Positions 8,981-17,401 of a stretch of DNA of 56,908 nt are shown here, piece by piece. The translations under genes and the position numbers were made by a program. The DNA is taken from positions 1 through 56,908 of the forward strand of contig CANMLD010000006.1 in NCBI GenBank assembly GCA_947498315.1. The letters run 5' to 3'. Each line of letters starts with the position of its first letter. Positions within the stretch are counted from its first letter, which is position 1. The DNA comes from Pseudomonadota bacterium (lineage in GTDB: Bacteria; Myxococcota_A; UBA9042; GCA-2863065). The notes under the pieces are model-generated. The model did no database searches. It saw only the letters and a program-made list of their open reading frames with translations, and had not been told where the DNA came from.

Positions 8981-9703
8981 ACCTACACCGAGCGCCGAAA
9001 GGGCTTGTTCCATGAGCGGCGCCCACCCGCGGTTCGCGATGGGGCTGGCGGGGCTCGGGTGTGGGACGCTCCCGACGACGACGCCCGGGAGCACGTCGGA
9101 GAGCCCGTCGGCCACGACGCGCGCCCTGCCCTCCGCGAACTTGCCGACGCCGATCAAGAAGCGTGGCTTCGTGAGGAGAATCGTGGCCCGTAGCGCGGCG
9201 TCGCAGGCGGCGAAGAGCGAGTCCCGCTCGGAGCGCGGCAGCTTCTCGGGCACCACGTTCGCACCCGACTCACTCATGAAGACCAACGGGCAGTAGTTGG
9301 TGATGAAGAACCGGGAGAAGAAGGCCTCAGGCGTCCCGTAGCGCTGCTGCGCCCAACTCCAGAGCCGCGCGCCGCTGACCTCGGACTTAGGACAGGCAAA
9401 GCCTTGAATCAGGCGCTTCGGATGTTCGTGCGGCGGCCTACCGATGGGCTCCTCGATCTCGAGCCAGTCGCGCACCGCGGCCACTTCCCCAAAGGGCACG
9501 CCAACTTGCGCCATGCCAAACGGGCCTGGATTCATACCGATGAGGAGCACCTCCCGCGGCACGCCGGTCGGCCCGAAGCGCCGGCAGTAGGCATCCCAGG
9601 CCGGGCGAGCGTAGATGAGAGGGTTGTAGACGTGCGTGACCGGAGGGCTGAAGCGCAGGGGCTCGAGCTCACGGATCAAGTTGGCAGTAATTTGGCCGAG
9701 CAC
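8978..9703 (-). CDS. SMUG1-type uracil-DNA glycosylase
   Basis: A 241-residue member of the SMUG1 (single-strand-selective monofunctional) uracil-DNA glycosylase family, which removes uracil and oxidised pyrimidines from DNA. Motif 1, G-M-N-P-G-P-F-G-M-A-Q, spans residues 56-66, with the water-positioning Asn at 58. Motif 2, H-P-S-P-A-S-P-I-A-N, spans 215-224. The block E-H-P-K-R (93-97) and the S-E-V-S-G-A-R block also match animal SMUG1 closely, as does the length. GTG start at 9703, with GAGGTG close upstream. The stop codon is the first triplet of a palindromic repeat element, so the native C-terminus may have been altered by insertion. The gene looks monocistronic. Confidence 0.93.
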   Translation of the reverse strand: MLGQITANLIRELEPLRFSPPVTHVYNPLIYARPAWDAYCRRFGPTGVPREVLLIGMNPGPFGMAQVGVPFGEVAAVRDWLEIEEPIGRPPHEHPKRLIQGFACPKSEVSGARLWSWAQQRYGTPEAFFSRFFITNYCPLVFMSESGANVVPEKLPRSERDSLFAACDAALRATILLTKPRFLIGVGKFAEGRARVVADGLSDVLPGVVVGSVPHPSPASPIANRGWAPLMEQALSALGVG

Positions 9704-10080
9704 GGCACCTCGTCTTACTGATCAGGGCAGATGGCCGTCGTAAGGGCTCGGTCTAAACCGCGACAAGCCGCACTTCGGGCAAGTCCCCGCCGCTCAACGT
9801 GGTCGCGTCTTGTCCCTCGAGCATCGTGCCCATCCAAAGAGGGCACTGCGAGGTCGCCAAATGTGCCGCCAAGTCCATCGCAGTCGGCTCGTCCCTGTCT
9901 ACTCGCTTCCGACGCGAAGCACCGAATAAACGGAGCGTCTCGCGTAGATTCGCGACTCCGGGCTTGGCCGGCGACACGGAACGACTGCGTTTGGAGTCCT
10001 GCCACGTCCGAGCAGACTGCGGAGGACGCGCGACGCTAAGGACGGCAAGAGAGCGTCACCAGCGAGGGACCCGGCGTCTC
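9704..10080. other. Intergenic stretch, no convincing gene
   Basis: About 380 bases between the SMUG1-type gene start and palindromic element C. Several frames are open because of GC content. The most protein-like is a 74-codon GTG frame on the minus strand (9977 to 9753), ending L-P-E-V-R-L-V-A-V, but it has no clear ribosome binding site and no recognised relatives. I do not call it a gene. Confidence 0.4.
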
Positions 10081-10262
10081 TCAGTCGGTCAGACAAAATG
10101 GAGAACGAGTGTACGCCGCGCAATTTTCGGCGCAACGAGTTGGCGCCGACAGGCGCATACTTGAGCGACGAAGACGGGCTTGTAGCCCTTCAAGAAGCGA
10201 GAGCAACTCGATGCCCGAAAATTGACGGCGGACTCCAATCGGAGTTTTGCCTGACCCTCTCA
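10081..10262 (+). repeat. Palindromic intergenic element, diverged copy C
   Basis: A 182-bp relative of the element at 20686-20865 in the same orientation, with many substitutions. The ends are TCAGTCGGTCAGACAAAA and TTTTGCCTGACCCTCTCA. The inner inverted pair GCAATTTTCGGCGCAACGAG and CAACTCGATGCCCGAAAATT is well kept. It lies 24 bp after the rpsU stop codon and may end rpsU transcription. Confidence 0.8.
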
Positions 10263-10285
10263 GCCTCGACGAGCTCGGGTGCCGC

Positions 10286-10627
10286 TTACTTGCGGGTGCG
10301 ACGCTCGGCGCGACGACGACGGCGAACCGCCTCACGCTGCTTGCGCTTGCGAGCCTCGGACGGCTTCTCGTAGTAGCGCTTGCGCTTCAGGGCCTTGAGG
10401 ATGCCCTCTTTGCCGACTTCGCGCTTGAGAGCGCGAATAGCGCGCTCGACGTCACCATCGACGACGACGATCTCGAGCGGACGAAGTTGGCCATCGCCAC
10501 GCTTCTGCGGCTTCGGACGGTCGCTACCGCCCGAACGACGGGGACGATCCCCACCGCGGTCACCACCCGACGGGCCATCCTGGCCCCGATCCACCGACTC
10601 GATGCTCTCTTCCGTGTTCTTCCGCAT
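10286..10627 (-). CDS. rpsU: 30S ribosomal protein bS21 with N-terminal extension
   Basis: Residues 51-113 are a standard bS21: E-I-V-V-V-D-G-D-V, R-A-L-K-R-E-V, then K-R-K-R-Y-Y-E-K-P-S and a basic tail. bS21 sits on the small subunit platform near the mRNA Shine-Dalgarno helix. Most bS21 proteins have 60-75 residues; here about 50 Gly/Asp/Arg/Ser-rich residues precede the core. I chose the ATG at 10627 because frames further upstream start with TTG and lack a binding site. The core has no internal start codon that would give a normal-length protein, so the extension is probably real. The gene has its own promoter and a structured leader. Confidence 0.92.
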   Translation of the reverse strand: MRKNTEESIESVDRGQDGPSGGDRGGDRPRRSGGSDRPKPQKRGDGQLRPLEIVVVDGDVERAIRALKREVGKEGILKALKRKRYYEKPSEARKRKQREAVRRRRRAERRTRK

Positions 10628-10711
10628 GGGCAGTCGTGTCCGTTCCTGTTCCGTCGTGCGCGAGGGCTGAGCACCGGGCACCGGGAACCCCAAGCGGTTC
10701 CGCGACCACGT

Positions 10712-10749
10712 GCCGCGCTGAGCCAGTCGCTTGAGCGACGGAGCGCGGC
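10712..10749 (-). promoter_or_regulatory. Hairpin leader of the rpsU transcript
   Basis: GCCGCGCT (10712-10719) and AGCGCGGC (10742-10749) pair perfectly. An inner hairpin, GTCGCT-TG-AGCGAC, lies at 10726-10739. The structure starts at or next to the predicted rpsU transcription start and ends about 85 nt before the start codon. It could stabilise the mRNA 5' end or be a site for autoregulation by bS21; the sequence does not decide between these. Confidence 0.6.
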
Positions 10750-10778
10750 ACCTTAAGGCCGAGTGCCAGGGGAGTCAA
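10750..10778 (-). promoter_or_regulatory. Sigma-70-type promoter of rpsU
   Basis: Read on the minus strand: -35 TTGACT (10778-10773), a 17-bp spacer, and -10 TAAGGT (10755-10750). Start of transcription is expected near 10743. The -35 box differs from the consensus TTGACA at one base and the spacing is ideal. It lies in the 171-bp gap between the upstream lipoprotein gene and rpsU. Confidence 0.75.
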
Positions 10779-10798
10779 GGGGCAATTCGACCTCGACC

Positions 10799-13729
10799 TC
10801 ACTCCGGCAGCGGCCAGCGAACTTCGAAGTCGAGTACGTCGGGGAGTGTCTCTGGCGTGAGGCCGAGGAGGCTCGCGATGAGCGACCTCGCGCCTTCCGG
10901 CTCGAAGCCGCCAACCTCGACGACGGCGAGGACCAGCTCGTCCGTCTTCAACGCGCCGCTGATCCGTGGCGCCTCTCCCGGCGGGACGCGGAAGACGGCG
11001 CCGACGAGGCCGATCTCGGCCAAGAGCTCAGTCCCATTCATGATCGGGACGGTGAGGTCCGTCGGCACCGTCTCGATTCCGGCCCCTCCAGCGAGATCGA
11101 TGGCCCTCCAACCCGTGGGTGCGACCGTGCCAGCGTCGTCCCGCGCGAAGCCGAGCGCCACCTGCGCTTGCCCGCTCGTCGGGGCTCCCAGCTCGCCATA
11201 GACGAGCGCGGGCAGGAGCGGATCGATGATGGAGACCCCTGCGGGCGACACGGCCGTCGCAGTCTTTCCCGTGAAGGTCTCGGTGGCGAGGGTACCGAGC
11301 GCGAAGGTCTCTACCGCGCCGCCAAGCGTCGCCGTCGCAACGTATAGTCCCGGGACCGCAAAGCTGTGCGAACGTGACGTCGCGCCCATTGGGACCGTGT
11401 CGTCTGCACCATCGCCCCAGTCGAGGGCCCCGCCCGGCGACGCCGCCAGGAACGTCAGCTCGTGAGCCTGACCGGCTGGGACCAGCGCGTCCTTGACCTG
11501 GACGCGGACGTCGCTCGCGGCGCCGGCGAGGGCATCGGCGACCCGCCGATCCGGCGCCGTCCAGTAGAAGCCCCAGTGCGTTCGGCCGAGGTAGCGGTAG
11601 GGGTAGATGGTCCAGTTCTCGTCGCCGTCGAGCGTCTCGCCGCCGCCGATGGACCGCTCGAGGGGCTCATAGCGGTAATCGGCTTCGCGCCGATGGATGA
11701 CCGCGATGGCCGCCTGAGTGGTGGCTTGCGCCGCAGCGAGCCCGGCCGCGCTCGTATCCTCCGCTCCGGACAGAATTGAACGGCGCCGCGCCGCAAGAGC
11801 GCCAAAGAGCTCGGCGGCGTGGCGCGCGCGTAGTCCGGTCACCTCGATGCCGTCGCGGATCTCTCGGAAGATGGAACCGCCAGTCTCGGGGATCCAGTCT
11901 TCCACGGTGGCGAGGTTCTGCACGAGGGCAGCGTAGGTCCCGGCCATCTCGACGAGCCGCGGACGCGTCGACTGCTCCCACGTCGTGAGCGCAGCCTCGT
12001 CCCACGAGAACACCGCTTCGGGCGTGGGCGGAAGGGGATGGAAGACGACGCCGAGCGCGGCGGCCGCTTCCGTCTCAGCGTCGGTCCCGACCAGATAGCG
12101 GAGCATCTCCGCGTCGAAGAAGACGGTCTCCTGGTGCGCGATGACGGCGTCGAGCACGTCGAGCACGTCATCCTGGGCCTCGCCGAACGGCGTGGTGATG
12201 TCCGCGAGGCAATCACGCCAGTCCACGTCGCGGTCCGCCGCCATTCGGAAAGCGCAATACTCGTTCTGCCAGTAGCCCCACTCGTGGCCGCTACCGAAGA
12301 TGCGGTGCCCGTCGAGGCCCGAGTCGGCCGCAGCCGCTTCGCCATACTGCCAGGTGGTGTCGACGAGATCGGCGAGAGCCGTGAGGTCGCGGCTACGCGC
12401 TTCGATGGTGATGGGGAGGTAGAGCGGGACCGGGAGGTCGAAGGTGAGCCACCACGCGGACTCCGGGAAATACCAGAAGCGGCGCTCGCCCGCGTGCTCG
12501 CGCATGAAGTCTTCGAGATAGTTGAAGTTTTCGTTGCCGTATACCGGCGCCGGGCGCTCGAGATCGTAGAACATGAGAGTGTGGACATTGACGCCCCAGC
12601 GCTCGTGAGCGGGCACCATGAGCGCATAGGGCGAGACGCCATACTTCTCCGACGGCGGCTTGGACGTGGCGTGGAAGGTCGCGATCGGCATGACCTCCGG
12701 GTGCTTCTCTTCGAGGTACTCCGCGATGAAGCGGAGGTGGGCCACGACCTCGTCTTCGGGTTCCGTCGTGAATTCGGTCGGTTGGAAGCCGACGCTGAAG
12801 AGGCGAATCGGGAACTCGGCCACATCGGGCAGCGCGAACTGCTCGTCGATAGCGGCGGCGAGCTGCTCTTCGGCGGTGAGCGGGCTGTCGGGGTCGATGA
12901 GCCCACTCGCGCCTTGTTGCTGGCCGTAGAGGCTGAGGCCGGCGCTGCGGAGGAAGCCGCGTTCGAGTCCGTAACGCGCGTAATCGCCGCTGAGGACCCC
13001 CTCCTGGCCGTAGCTCGCGAGGTTCTTCACCTGCCAGTCGATGTACCGCTTCCCTTCGAGCTCGTACTCCGGCTTTCCGAGCCGGAAGACGTCGCCGAGC
13101 TCGAGCGGGTGGGTCAGATGCAGCGACGCGCTTCGCCATCGGATGAACGGAGTGCGCTCGACGTCGAAGGGCGCTTCGGGCCACATCGGGAGCGGTGGAT
13201 ACCACTCCTCTTCTGGATGAAAGAAGCGCGCACCGATGCGGTGCAGGAAGTCGTAGGCCGCGTACTGCCGTCCGAGGAGGCCGCCGCCTTCGAGGGTTAC
13301 GAGGCGGCCACCTTCTTCGCAGCGCGCTTCTCGGATGCGCCAGCTCTGGTCGGTGGAGAGGCCCGGATCGGCGGCCTCGCTCGGCGCCACGAAGCGCACG
13401 AGCCCCAGCTTCTTGGTGCATTGTCTAGCGGTGAGCCCAACTCGGGTGACCTTGCGGCCCATCTGCGTGAGCGCGAAAACGACGTCGTCGCTGGTCCAGC
13501 CCAATGCCTTCTCCGCGGCGGCGGAGACCTCGACCTGCCAGATCACGGGGATCGGCGGGGGCTCTTGGGCGGAGGTGTCGGGTAGGTCGGACGTCGCTGT
13601 GTCGGCGGCCTCGGTGTCAGCGACGTCCGCTATGGCCGAGCCGCCGCCGGTCGCGTCGCTGCAGCCGAAAGGCGCCGCAGCGAATGCGCAAGCAGCAAGG
13701 AGGAAGGTCTGGGTTCGTCGGACGAGCAT
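10799..13729 (-). CDS. DUF4838-like (alpha-glucuronidase-like fold) lipoprotein
   Basis: A 976-residue secreted lipoprotein. The ATG at 13729 was chosen because GAGAGG lies about 6 nt upstream and a lipoprotein signal follows (lipobox P-F-G-C, Cys23). An Asp/Thr-rich linker comes next. The region starting near residue 70 resembles the N-terminal alpha/beta domain that precedes the barrel in DUF4838 and GH67-like proteins, including G-L-L-G-R-Q-Y-A-A-Y-D-F-L and G-A-R-F-F-H-P. The middle part has the Trp- and Tyr-rich stretches of the barrel (for example W-Y-F-P-E-S-A-W-W). A PKD-like segment (D-W-G-D-G-A-D-D) lies in the C-terminal third. A role in glycan breakdown or binding at the cell surface is inference. 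It is divergent from the nuclease gene, sharing a 163-bp upstream region. Confidence 0.75.
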   Translation of the reverse strand: MLVRRTQTFLLAACAFAAAPFGCSDATGGGSAIADVADTEAADTATSDLPDTSAQEPPPIPVIWQVEVSAAAEKALGWTSDDVVFALTQMGRKVTRVGLTARQCTKKLGLVRFVAPSEAADPGLSTDQSWRIREARCEEGGRLVTLEGGGLLGRQYAAYDFLHRIGARFFHPEEEWYPPLPMWPEAPFDVERTPFIRWRSASLHLTHPLELGDVFRLGKPEYELEGKRYIDWQVKNLASYGQEGVLSGDYARYGLERGFLRSAGLSLYGQQQGASGLIDPDSPLTAEEQLAAAIDEQFALPDVAEFPIRLFSVGFQPTEFTTEPEDEVVAHLRFIAEYLEEKHPEVMPIATFHATSKPPSEKYGVSPYALMVPAHERWGVNVHTLMFYDLERPAPVYGNENFNYLEDFMREHAGERRFWYFPESAWWLTFDLPVPLYLPITIEARSRDLTALADLVDTTWQYGEAAAADSGLDGHRIFGSGHEWGYWQNEYCAFRMAADRDVDWRDCLADITTPFGEAQDDVLDVLDAVIAHQETVFFDAEMLRYLVGTDAETEAAAALGVVFHPLPPTPEAVFSWDEAALTTWEQSTRPRLVEMAGTYAALVQNLATVEDWIPETGGSIFREIRDGIEVTGLRARHAAELFGALAARRRSILSGAEDTSAAGLAAAQATTQAAIAVIHRREADYRYEPLERSIGGGETLDGDENWTIYPYRYLGRTHWGFYWTAPDRRVADALAGAASDVRVQVKDALVPAGQAHELTFLAASPGGALDWGDGADDTVPMGATSRSHSFAVPGLYVATATLGGAVETFALGTLATETFTGKTATAVSPAGVSIIDPLLPALVYGELGAPTSGQAQVALGFARDDAGTVAPTGWRAIDLAGGAGIETVPTDLTVPIMNGTELLAEIGLVGAVFRVPPGEAPRISGALKTDELVLAVVEVGGFEPEGARSLIASLLGLTPETLPDVLDFEVRWPLPE

Positions 13730-13829
13730 GGGCAACCTCTCGTACCGAGTGTAGCCCACTGCATTCCGGAAACCGGCATCGAGACGAATGTCGGAGGAAA
13801 ATGCAGTCCCCGGTTCGACGCCCGTTCGG

Positions 13830-13852
13830 GTCGCGACATACTCTGACGCGAC
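13830..13852. promoter_or_regulatory. Possible operator upstream of the nuclease/WYL unit
   Basis: GTCGCG and CGCGAC form an inverted repeat separated by 11 bp, 41 bp before the nuclease start codon. WYL-family regulators often control their own operon, so this is a candidate binding site. The evidence is position and symmetry only; GC-rich inverted repeats of this size can arise by chance. Confidence 0.3.
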
Positions 13853-13892
13853 TCTGGAGACCCTTATCGCAGCTCTCACAACGGAGGTCTCC

Positions 13893-15440
13893 ATGAGCTA
13901 TCAGAACATCGACTTCAATGTCCTCGAGAACGTTGTCCGCGCGCTCCCGTCCGTCTTCCAGACCAAGGACGCCTCGGAACACCCCGTGATGCTTCGGGCC
14001 CATGGTGCAGAGTCCATGACACGCAACTACCACGCCGATGTAGGACGGGCCCTGAGCGCTCACCACGTCGCGCTCGGGGTGCAGGACCAGCACCGCAAGG
14101 GGGTGCGCGGTACTACATGGCGAAAGGCCCCTCGAAAGGACCGCCCACCTTTGGGCACACCTCACAGTGACGGGCTGGGTGCCCCCGCGACGGAGGAGTC
14201 ACCCCCGGAGCTCCCGCCTCGTGGCGCTGTCGCGGACGTCGACGCGGCGCTCCTCGCGCGGGTCGTTACCTCCCAGCGTCGCACCTTCGCGACCCGGGAC
14301 GTGTCGGAGGACCCGCGGATGAAAGGCGGGCACCCTGCCCTCAACGTGCACCCGAACTACCACGCGTTCATCGGTCGCGCGCTCAGTATCCATCGGGAAT
14401 CACTGGGGATCGACGAGCTGCGTAAGGGGTCGAGCCGAGGCTCGATCTGGGAGAAGACGGGCGCGACGACGACCAAAGTGGCGCCGACCGCAGCACCGCC
14501 TCGAGTACCGTCGGGACTTCAGGGCGACGCCGCAGAGCTCGGGCCGCAATACGCCGGCGACAGCGTGTTCACGGCGCGCATGCGTCGCCATCAGAGCTGG
14601 TACCGTGCCCATATTCTGAAGGTGCCCTACGGCCCCGGGCCCACGGCCAACGAGGCGCGGCTCCTCGGCAACATGTTGACGCCCGCGGACGGGCAGCTCG
14701 GGCGCAACTTCGTGACCCCGGCCATCGCGGAGGTAGCGCTAGAGCGGGTACGTCGGGGCGGCGGCGCGGTCGAGCCTTACCGCCTGCTCCACAACATGCT
14801 CTCGAGCCAGCCGATGTGTTTCAACCTTTTCGCGCCGCTCGCGCTCGACCTCGCGCTCGCCCGGGTCCTGGTGGCGACGATGGTCCCGGAGAAGGTCGCA
14901 GAGGTGACTCGGGTGGATCTCGAATGGTCGCCCATCCCCTCGGACGAGTACCTCGGGGACCGGACGGCCTTCGACGCGGCCATCGAATACGTGACGTCGG
15001 ATGGGGCCCGGTGCCTGCTGGGGATCGAGACCAAGCTCACGGAGCCATTCTCGCCGGGCGAATATGATCGCGAGTCGTACCGGCGCTGGACGAACGGCCC
15101 CCGTTCGCCGTGGCGCCTGGAAGCCCGCGACACGCTCTACCGAAGCCGGACGAACCAGCTCTGGCGGGACCACCTCCTCGCCGTGGCGCTCCGAGACCAC
15201 CCGAGGTCCGACTTCACCACGACGCGGCTGATGGTCGTCCACCACCCCCTCGACCGGGACTGCCAGCACGTCGTCGAGCACTACCGGGGGCTCCTGAACG
15301 ACGGCGACGACTCGTTCCGGTCGTGCCCCCTCGACGCGCTCATCGGACGTTGGAGGGGCCTCGTAGGCACGGACGACCAGCGCGCCTGGCTCGACGCGCT
15401 CACGCTTCGTTACCTCGCGCTGGAACGGAGCGGCGCATGA
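13893..15440 (+). CDS. PD-(D/E)XK nuclease-like protein with duplicated N-terminal domain
   Basis: A 515-residue protein. The ATG at 13893 follows GGAGG at 5 nt. Residues 9-64 and 118-173 are two copies of a helical unit with F-x-T-x-D-x-S-E-x-P-x-M, then N-Y-H-A and G-R-A-L-S-x-H-x-x-x-L-G. A low-complexity linker follows. The rest, about 222-500, resembles the PGN_0703-type PD-(D/E)XK family: R-R-H-Q-S-W-Y-R, M-L-S-S-Q-P-M-C-F-N-L-F, then Asp361 and the E-T-K triad at 379-381, giving a likely active site. The gene overlaps the downstream WYL regulator by 4 bp. This pairing suggests a regulated defence or DNA-processing unit, which is inference. The family name is recalled from motif similarity, not from a search. 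Confidence 0.75.
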   Translation: MSYQNIDFNVLENVVRALPSVFQTKDASEHPVMLRAHGAESMTRNYHADVGRALSAHHVALGVQDQHRKGVRGTTWRKAPRKDRPPLGTPHSDGLGAPATEESPPELPPRGAVADVDAALLARVVTSQRRTFATRDVSEDPRMKGGHPALNVHPNYHAFIGRALSIHRESLGIDELRKGSSRGSIWEKTGATTTKVAPTAAPPRVPSGLQGDAAELGPQYAGDSVFTARMRRHQSWYRAHILKVPYGPGPTANEARLLGNMLTPADGQLGRNFVTPAIAEVALERVRRGGGAVEPYRLLHNMLSSQPMCFNLFAPLALDLALARVLVATMVPEKVAEVTRVDLEWSPIPSDEYLGDRTAFDAAIEYVTSDGARCLLGIETKLTEPFSPGEYDRESYRRWTNGPRSPWRLEARDTLYRSRTNQLWRDHLLAVALRDHPRSDFTTTRLMVVHHPLDRDCQHVVEHYRGLLNDGDDSFRSCPLDALIGRWRGLVGTDDQRAWLDALTLRYLALERSGA

Positions 15441-16462
15441 GCGGACGGCCGGCCAAGACCTATTCGCAAGCCGCGCGGATGGTCGCGCAGGTGCTTCACC
15501 TCTCGAAGTCGGGGCGTCTACAGCCAGATGAAGAAGCGCGGCGCTGGGAGGTCTCCAGGCGGACGATCGAGCGCGACATCCAGGCGTTACAAGTCGCCCT
15601 CGACGTGTCGGACTTGCGCCTGGAGTCCGGAGTCGGCGAGGACGGCCGGGTCGAATATCGGCTGGTTGGCGAGAAGCCGCTCGACCGCCATAAACGCTGG
15701 CAATTATTGGCGGTCGTGCTCGGGGTGGAGCTCAGTCACTTCCTCGGCGGCAAACGTTTCAGGCGTGACATCGAGGCGCTCGAGGAGCAGCTCCTCCGCG
15801 GCCTCGGGACCATCGACCGCATGACGATGCGGGACACCATCGACGGTCGCATCTACGTCGTGAAGACGGGGCGAAAAGACTACCGAGGCCGCGAGGACGT
15901 CATCGCCGCGCTTTCGAACGTCCTCGACGCGCTGCTCGAACGCCGCGCGCTTCGGCTCATGTATCTCTCGCCGGCGTCACGTCGCGAGCGACGGCTGGTG
16001 GTACACCCGCTGACGCTCGTCATGAACCGAGGGGCGCTCTACGTCATCGTGGAGCTCATCGAGCCCGCAGAGGGGCTGCCGAGCCGTATCCTGCTGGCGG
16101 TCGACCGGATGAGCGACACGACGGTCGACGTCGAGCTGCCGGCCCGAGCGTATCCCTCAGACTTCCGGGCTGACGACTTCCTCGCGTCGGCCTTCGAGAT
16201 CATCCCGGGCCCCGTCGAACACGTCGTCCTCGAGGTAAGCCCGGTGCAGTTGCCCTATGTCCGCGAGCACTTCTGGCATCAGAGCGCGCACTACGTGGAG
16301 CACGATCGCGTGACGTTCTTGCACCTCGACGTCGCGCTGGGAGTGGACCTCGAGAACTGGATCTTAGGCATGGCGGACCGAGTCGTCGTTCGCGAGCCGG
16401 CCCGCCTGAGGCAGCGCATTCGGGAACGCCTGAGCGTAGCGATGGCGGCATACGAAGAGTGA
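15437..16462 (+). CDS. WYL-domain transcriptional regulator
   Basis: A 341-residue regulator starting at an ATG whose last two bases are shared with the TGA of the nuclease gene (ATGA overlap), so translation is likely coupled. The N-terminus holds a winged helix-turn-helix (W-E-V-S-R-R-T-I-E-R-D-I-Q-A-L). A WYL domain follows at about 150-240, with L-R-L-M-Y-L-S-P-A-S and H-P-L-T-L-V-M-N-R-G-A-L-Y, and then the usual WYL C-terminal extension. WYL domains sense nucleic acids or nucleotides and often control defence operons. An inverted repeat upstream of the nuclease gene may be its operator. Confidence 0.88.
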   Translation: MSGRPAKTYSQAARMVAQVLHLSKSGRLQPDEEARRWEVSRRTIERDIQALQVALDVSDLRLESGVGEDGRVEYRLVGEKPLDRHKRWQLLAVVLGVELSHFLGGKRFRRDIEALEEQLLRGLGTIDRMTMRDTIDGRIYVVKTGRKDYRGREDVIAALSNVLDALLERRALRLMYLSPASRRERRLVVHPLTLVMNRGALYVIVELIEPAEGLPSRILLAVDRMSDTTVDVELPARAYPSDFRADDFLASAFEIIPGPVEHVVLEVSPVQLPYVREHFWHQSAHYVEHDRVTFLHLDVALGVDLENWILGMADRVVVREPARLRQRIRERLSVAMAAYEE

Positions 16463-16532
16463 ACGGCGGGCCTCGCCAAGGACGTACACGTCGGCCAAGA
16501 TGGGCTCTGCCTGCACGACACGGAGAGAATCG

Positions 16533-17396
16533 ATGAACAACGACGCAGTCGCTTACCTCGGGACCGGCCTCCTCGGCGGGGGTATGGTCGAGGCCCTGCT
16601 GGGCCGCGGAGTCCCAGTGACCATCTGGAACCGAACGCCGGAGAAAGGGGCCCGGTTGGTCGCTTTGGGCGCACGGCAGGCGGCGACACCGGCGGAGGCG
16701 ATCGCAGGCGCATCGCGAGTGCACCTCTGCTTGTCGGCGGACTCCGCGGTGGACGCTGTCCTGGCTGAGCTCCTTGCTGGGGCTCTAGGGGCGCCAACGA
16801 TGCCGATCATCGATCACTCGACTTGTGCGCCCGCAGGGGTAGCAGAGCGGGCGACACGGCTCGCGGAGAAGGGCGTGCGTTTCCTGCACGCGCCGGTCTT
16901 CATGAGCCCGCAGAACGCCCGCGACCGGGCCGGCATGATCTTCGTATCGGGCGATGCAGCGCTTCTAGCGACAGTCCGGCCTGCACTCGAAGCGATGGCG
17001 TCGAAGGTCATCTTCGCCGGCGAACGGGCCGACGCAGCAGCCAGCCTCAAGCTCCTCGGCAACGGGCTCGGGATCGGCCTCGTCGCCGTCCTAGCCGACC
17101 TCCTCGCGATCTCACGGTCCCTCGACTTGCCCTATGAAGCGCTGAGCGGCCTGCTCGATGGGTTCAATCCAATGAACGCCGCCCGGGCGCGCCTCGACCG
17201 CATGAACAGCGGCGAGTTCACCCCCAGCTTCACCCTCGAGATGGCTCGAAAGGACGTCGGCCTCATGATGGACGCAGCCGGCGAACGCTCCTTGCCTGTC
17301 CTCGGAGCCGTCGCGGCCCGGATGGACGAGAGCCTCGCGGCGGGCAACGCGCTGAAGGACTACGCGGTCTTTGGAGTCGAGGCTTCCAAGGCGTGA
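16533..17396 (+). CDS. NAD(P)-dependent beta-hydroxyacid dehydrogenase family
   Basis: A 287-residue protein of the 3-hydroxyisobutyrate dehydrogenase / 6-phosphogluconate dehydrogenase-like family. The Rossmann motif G-T-G-L-L-G is at residues 10-15. The substrate-binding D-H-S-T-C-A-P follows, close to the usual D-x-S-T form. The catalytic Lys is at 173 in S-L-K-L-L-G-N-G-L. Length is typical. The ATG at 16533 follows GGAGAGA. Such enzymes oxidise hydroxyacids or reduce semialdehydes such as glyoxylate or succinic semialdehyde; the substrate is not decided by sequence. Its stop is 5 bp from the end of the convergent DUF1993 gene. Confidence 0.9.
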   Translation: MNNDAVAYLGTGLLGGGMVEALLGRGVPVTIWNRTPEKGARLVALGARQAATPAEAIAGASRVHLCLSADSAVDAVLAELLAGALGAPTMPIIDHSTCAPAGVAERATRLAEKGVRFLHAPVFMSPQNARDRAGMIFVSGDAALLATVRPALEAMASKVIFAGERADAAASLKLLGNGLGIGLVAVLADLLAISRSLDLPYEALSGLLDGFNPMNAARARLDRMNSGEFTPSFTLEMARKDVGLMMDAAGERSLPVLGAVAARMDESLAAGNALKDYAVFGVEASKA

Positions 17397-17401
17397 GTAC
17401 C

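Noticed and set aside
9753-9977. 74-codon GTG frame on the minus strand
   Set aside because: The translation looks protein-like at its end but has no binding site, no relatives I recognise, and other frames over the same bases are equally open.
12038-13585. 515-codon open frame on the plus strand
   Set aside because: It lies inside the DUF4838-like lipoprotein gene on the other strand, has no signal or domain, and is rich in Arg/Glu/Val/Ala as expected for an antisense frame.
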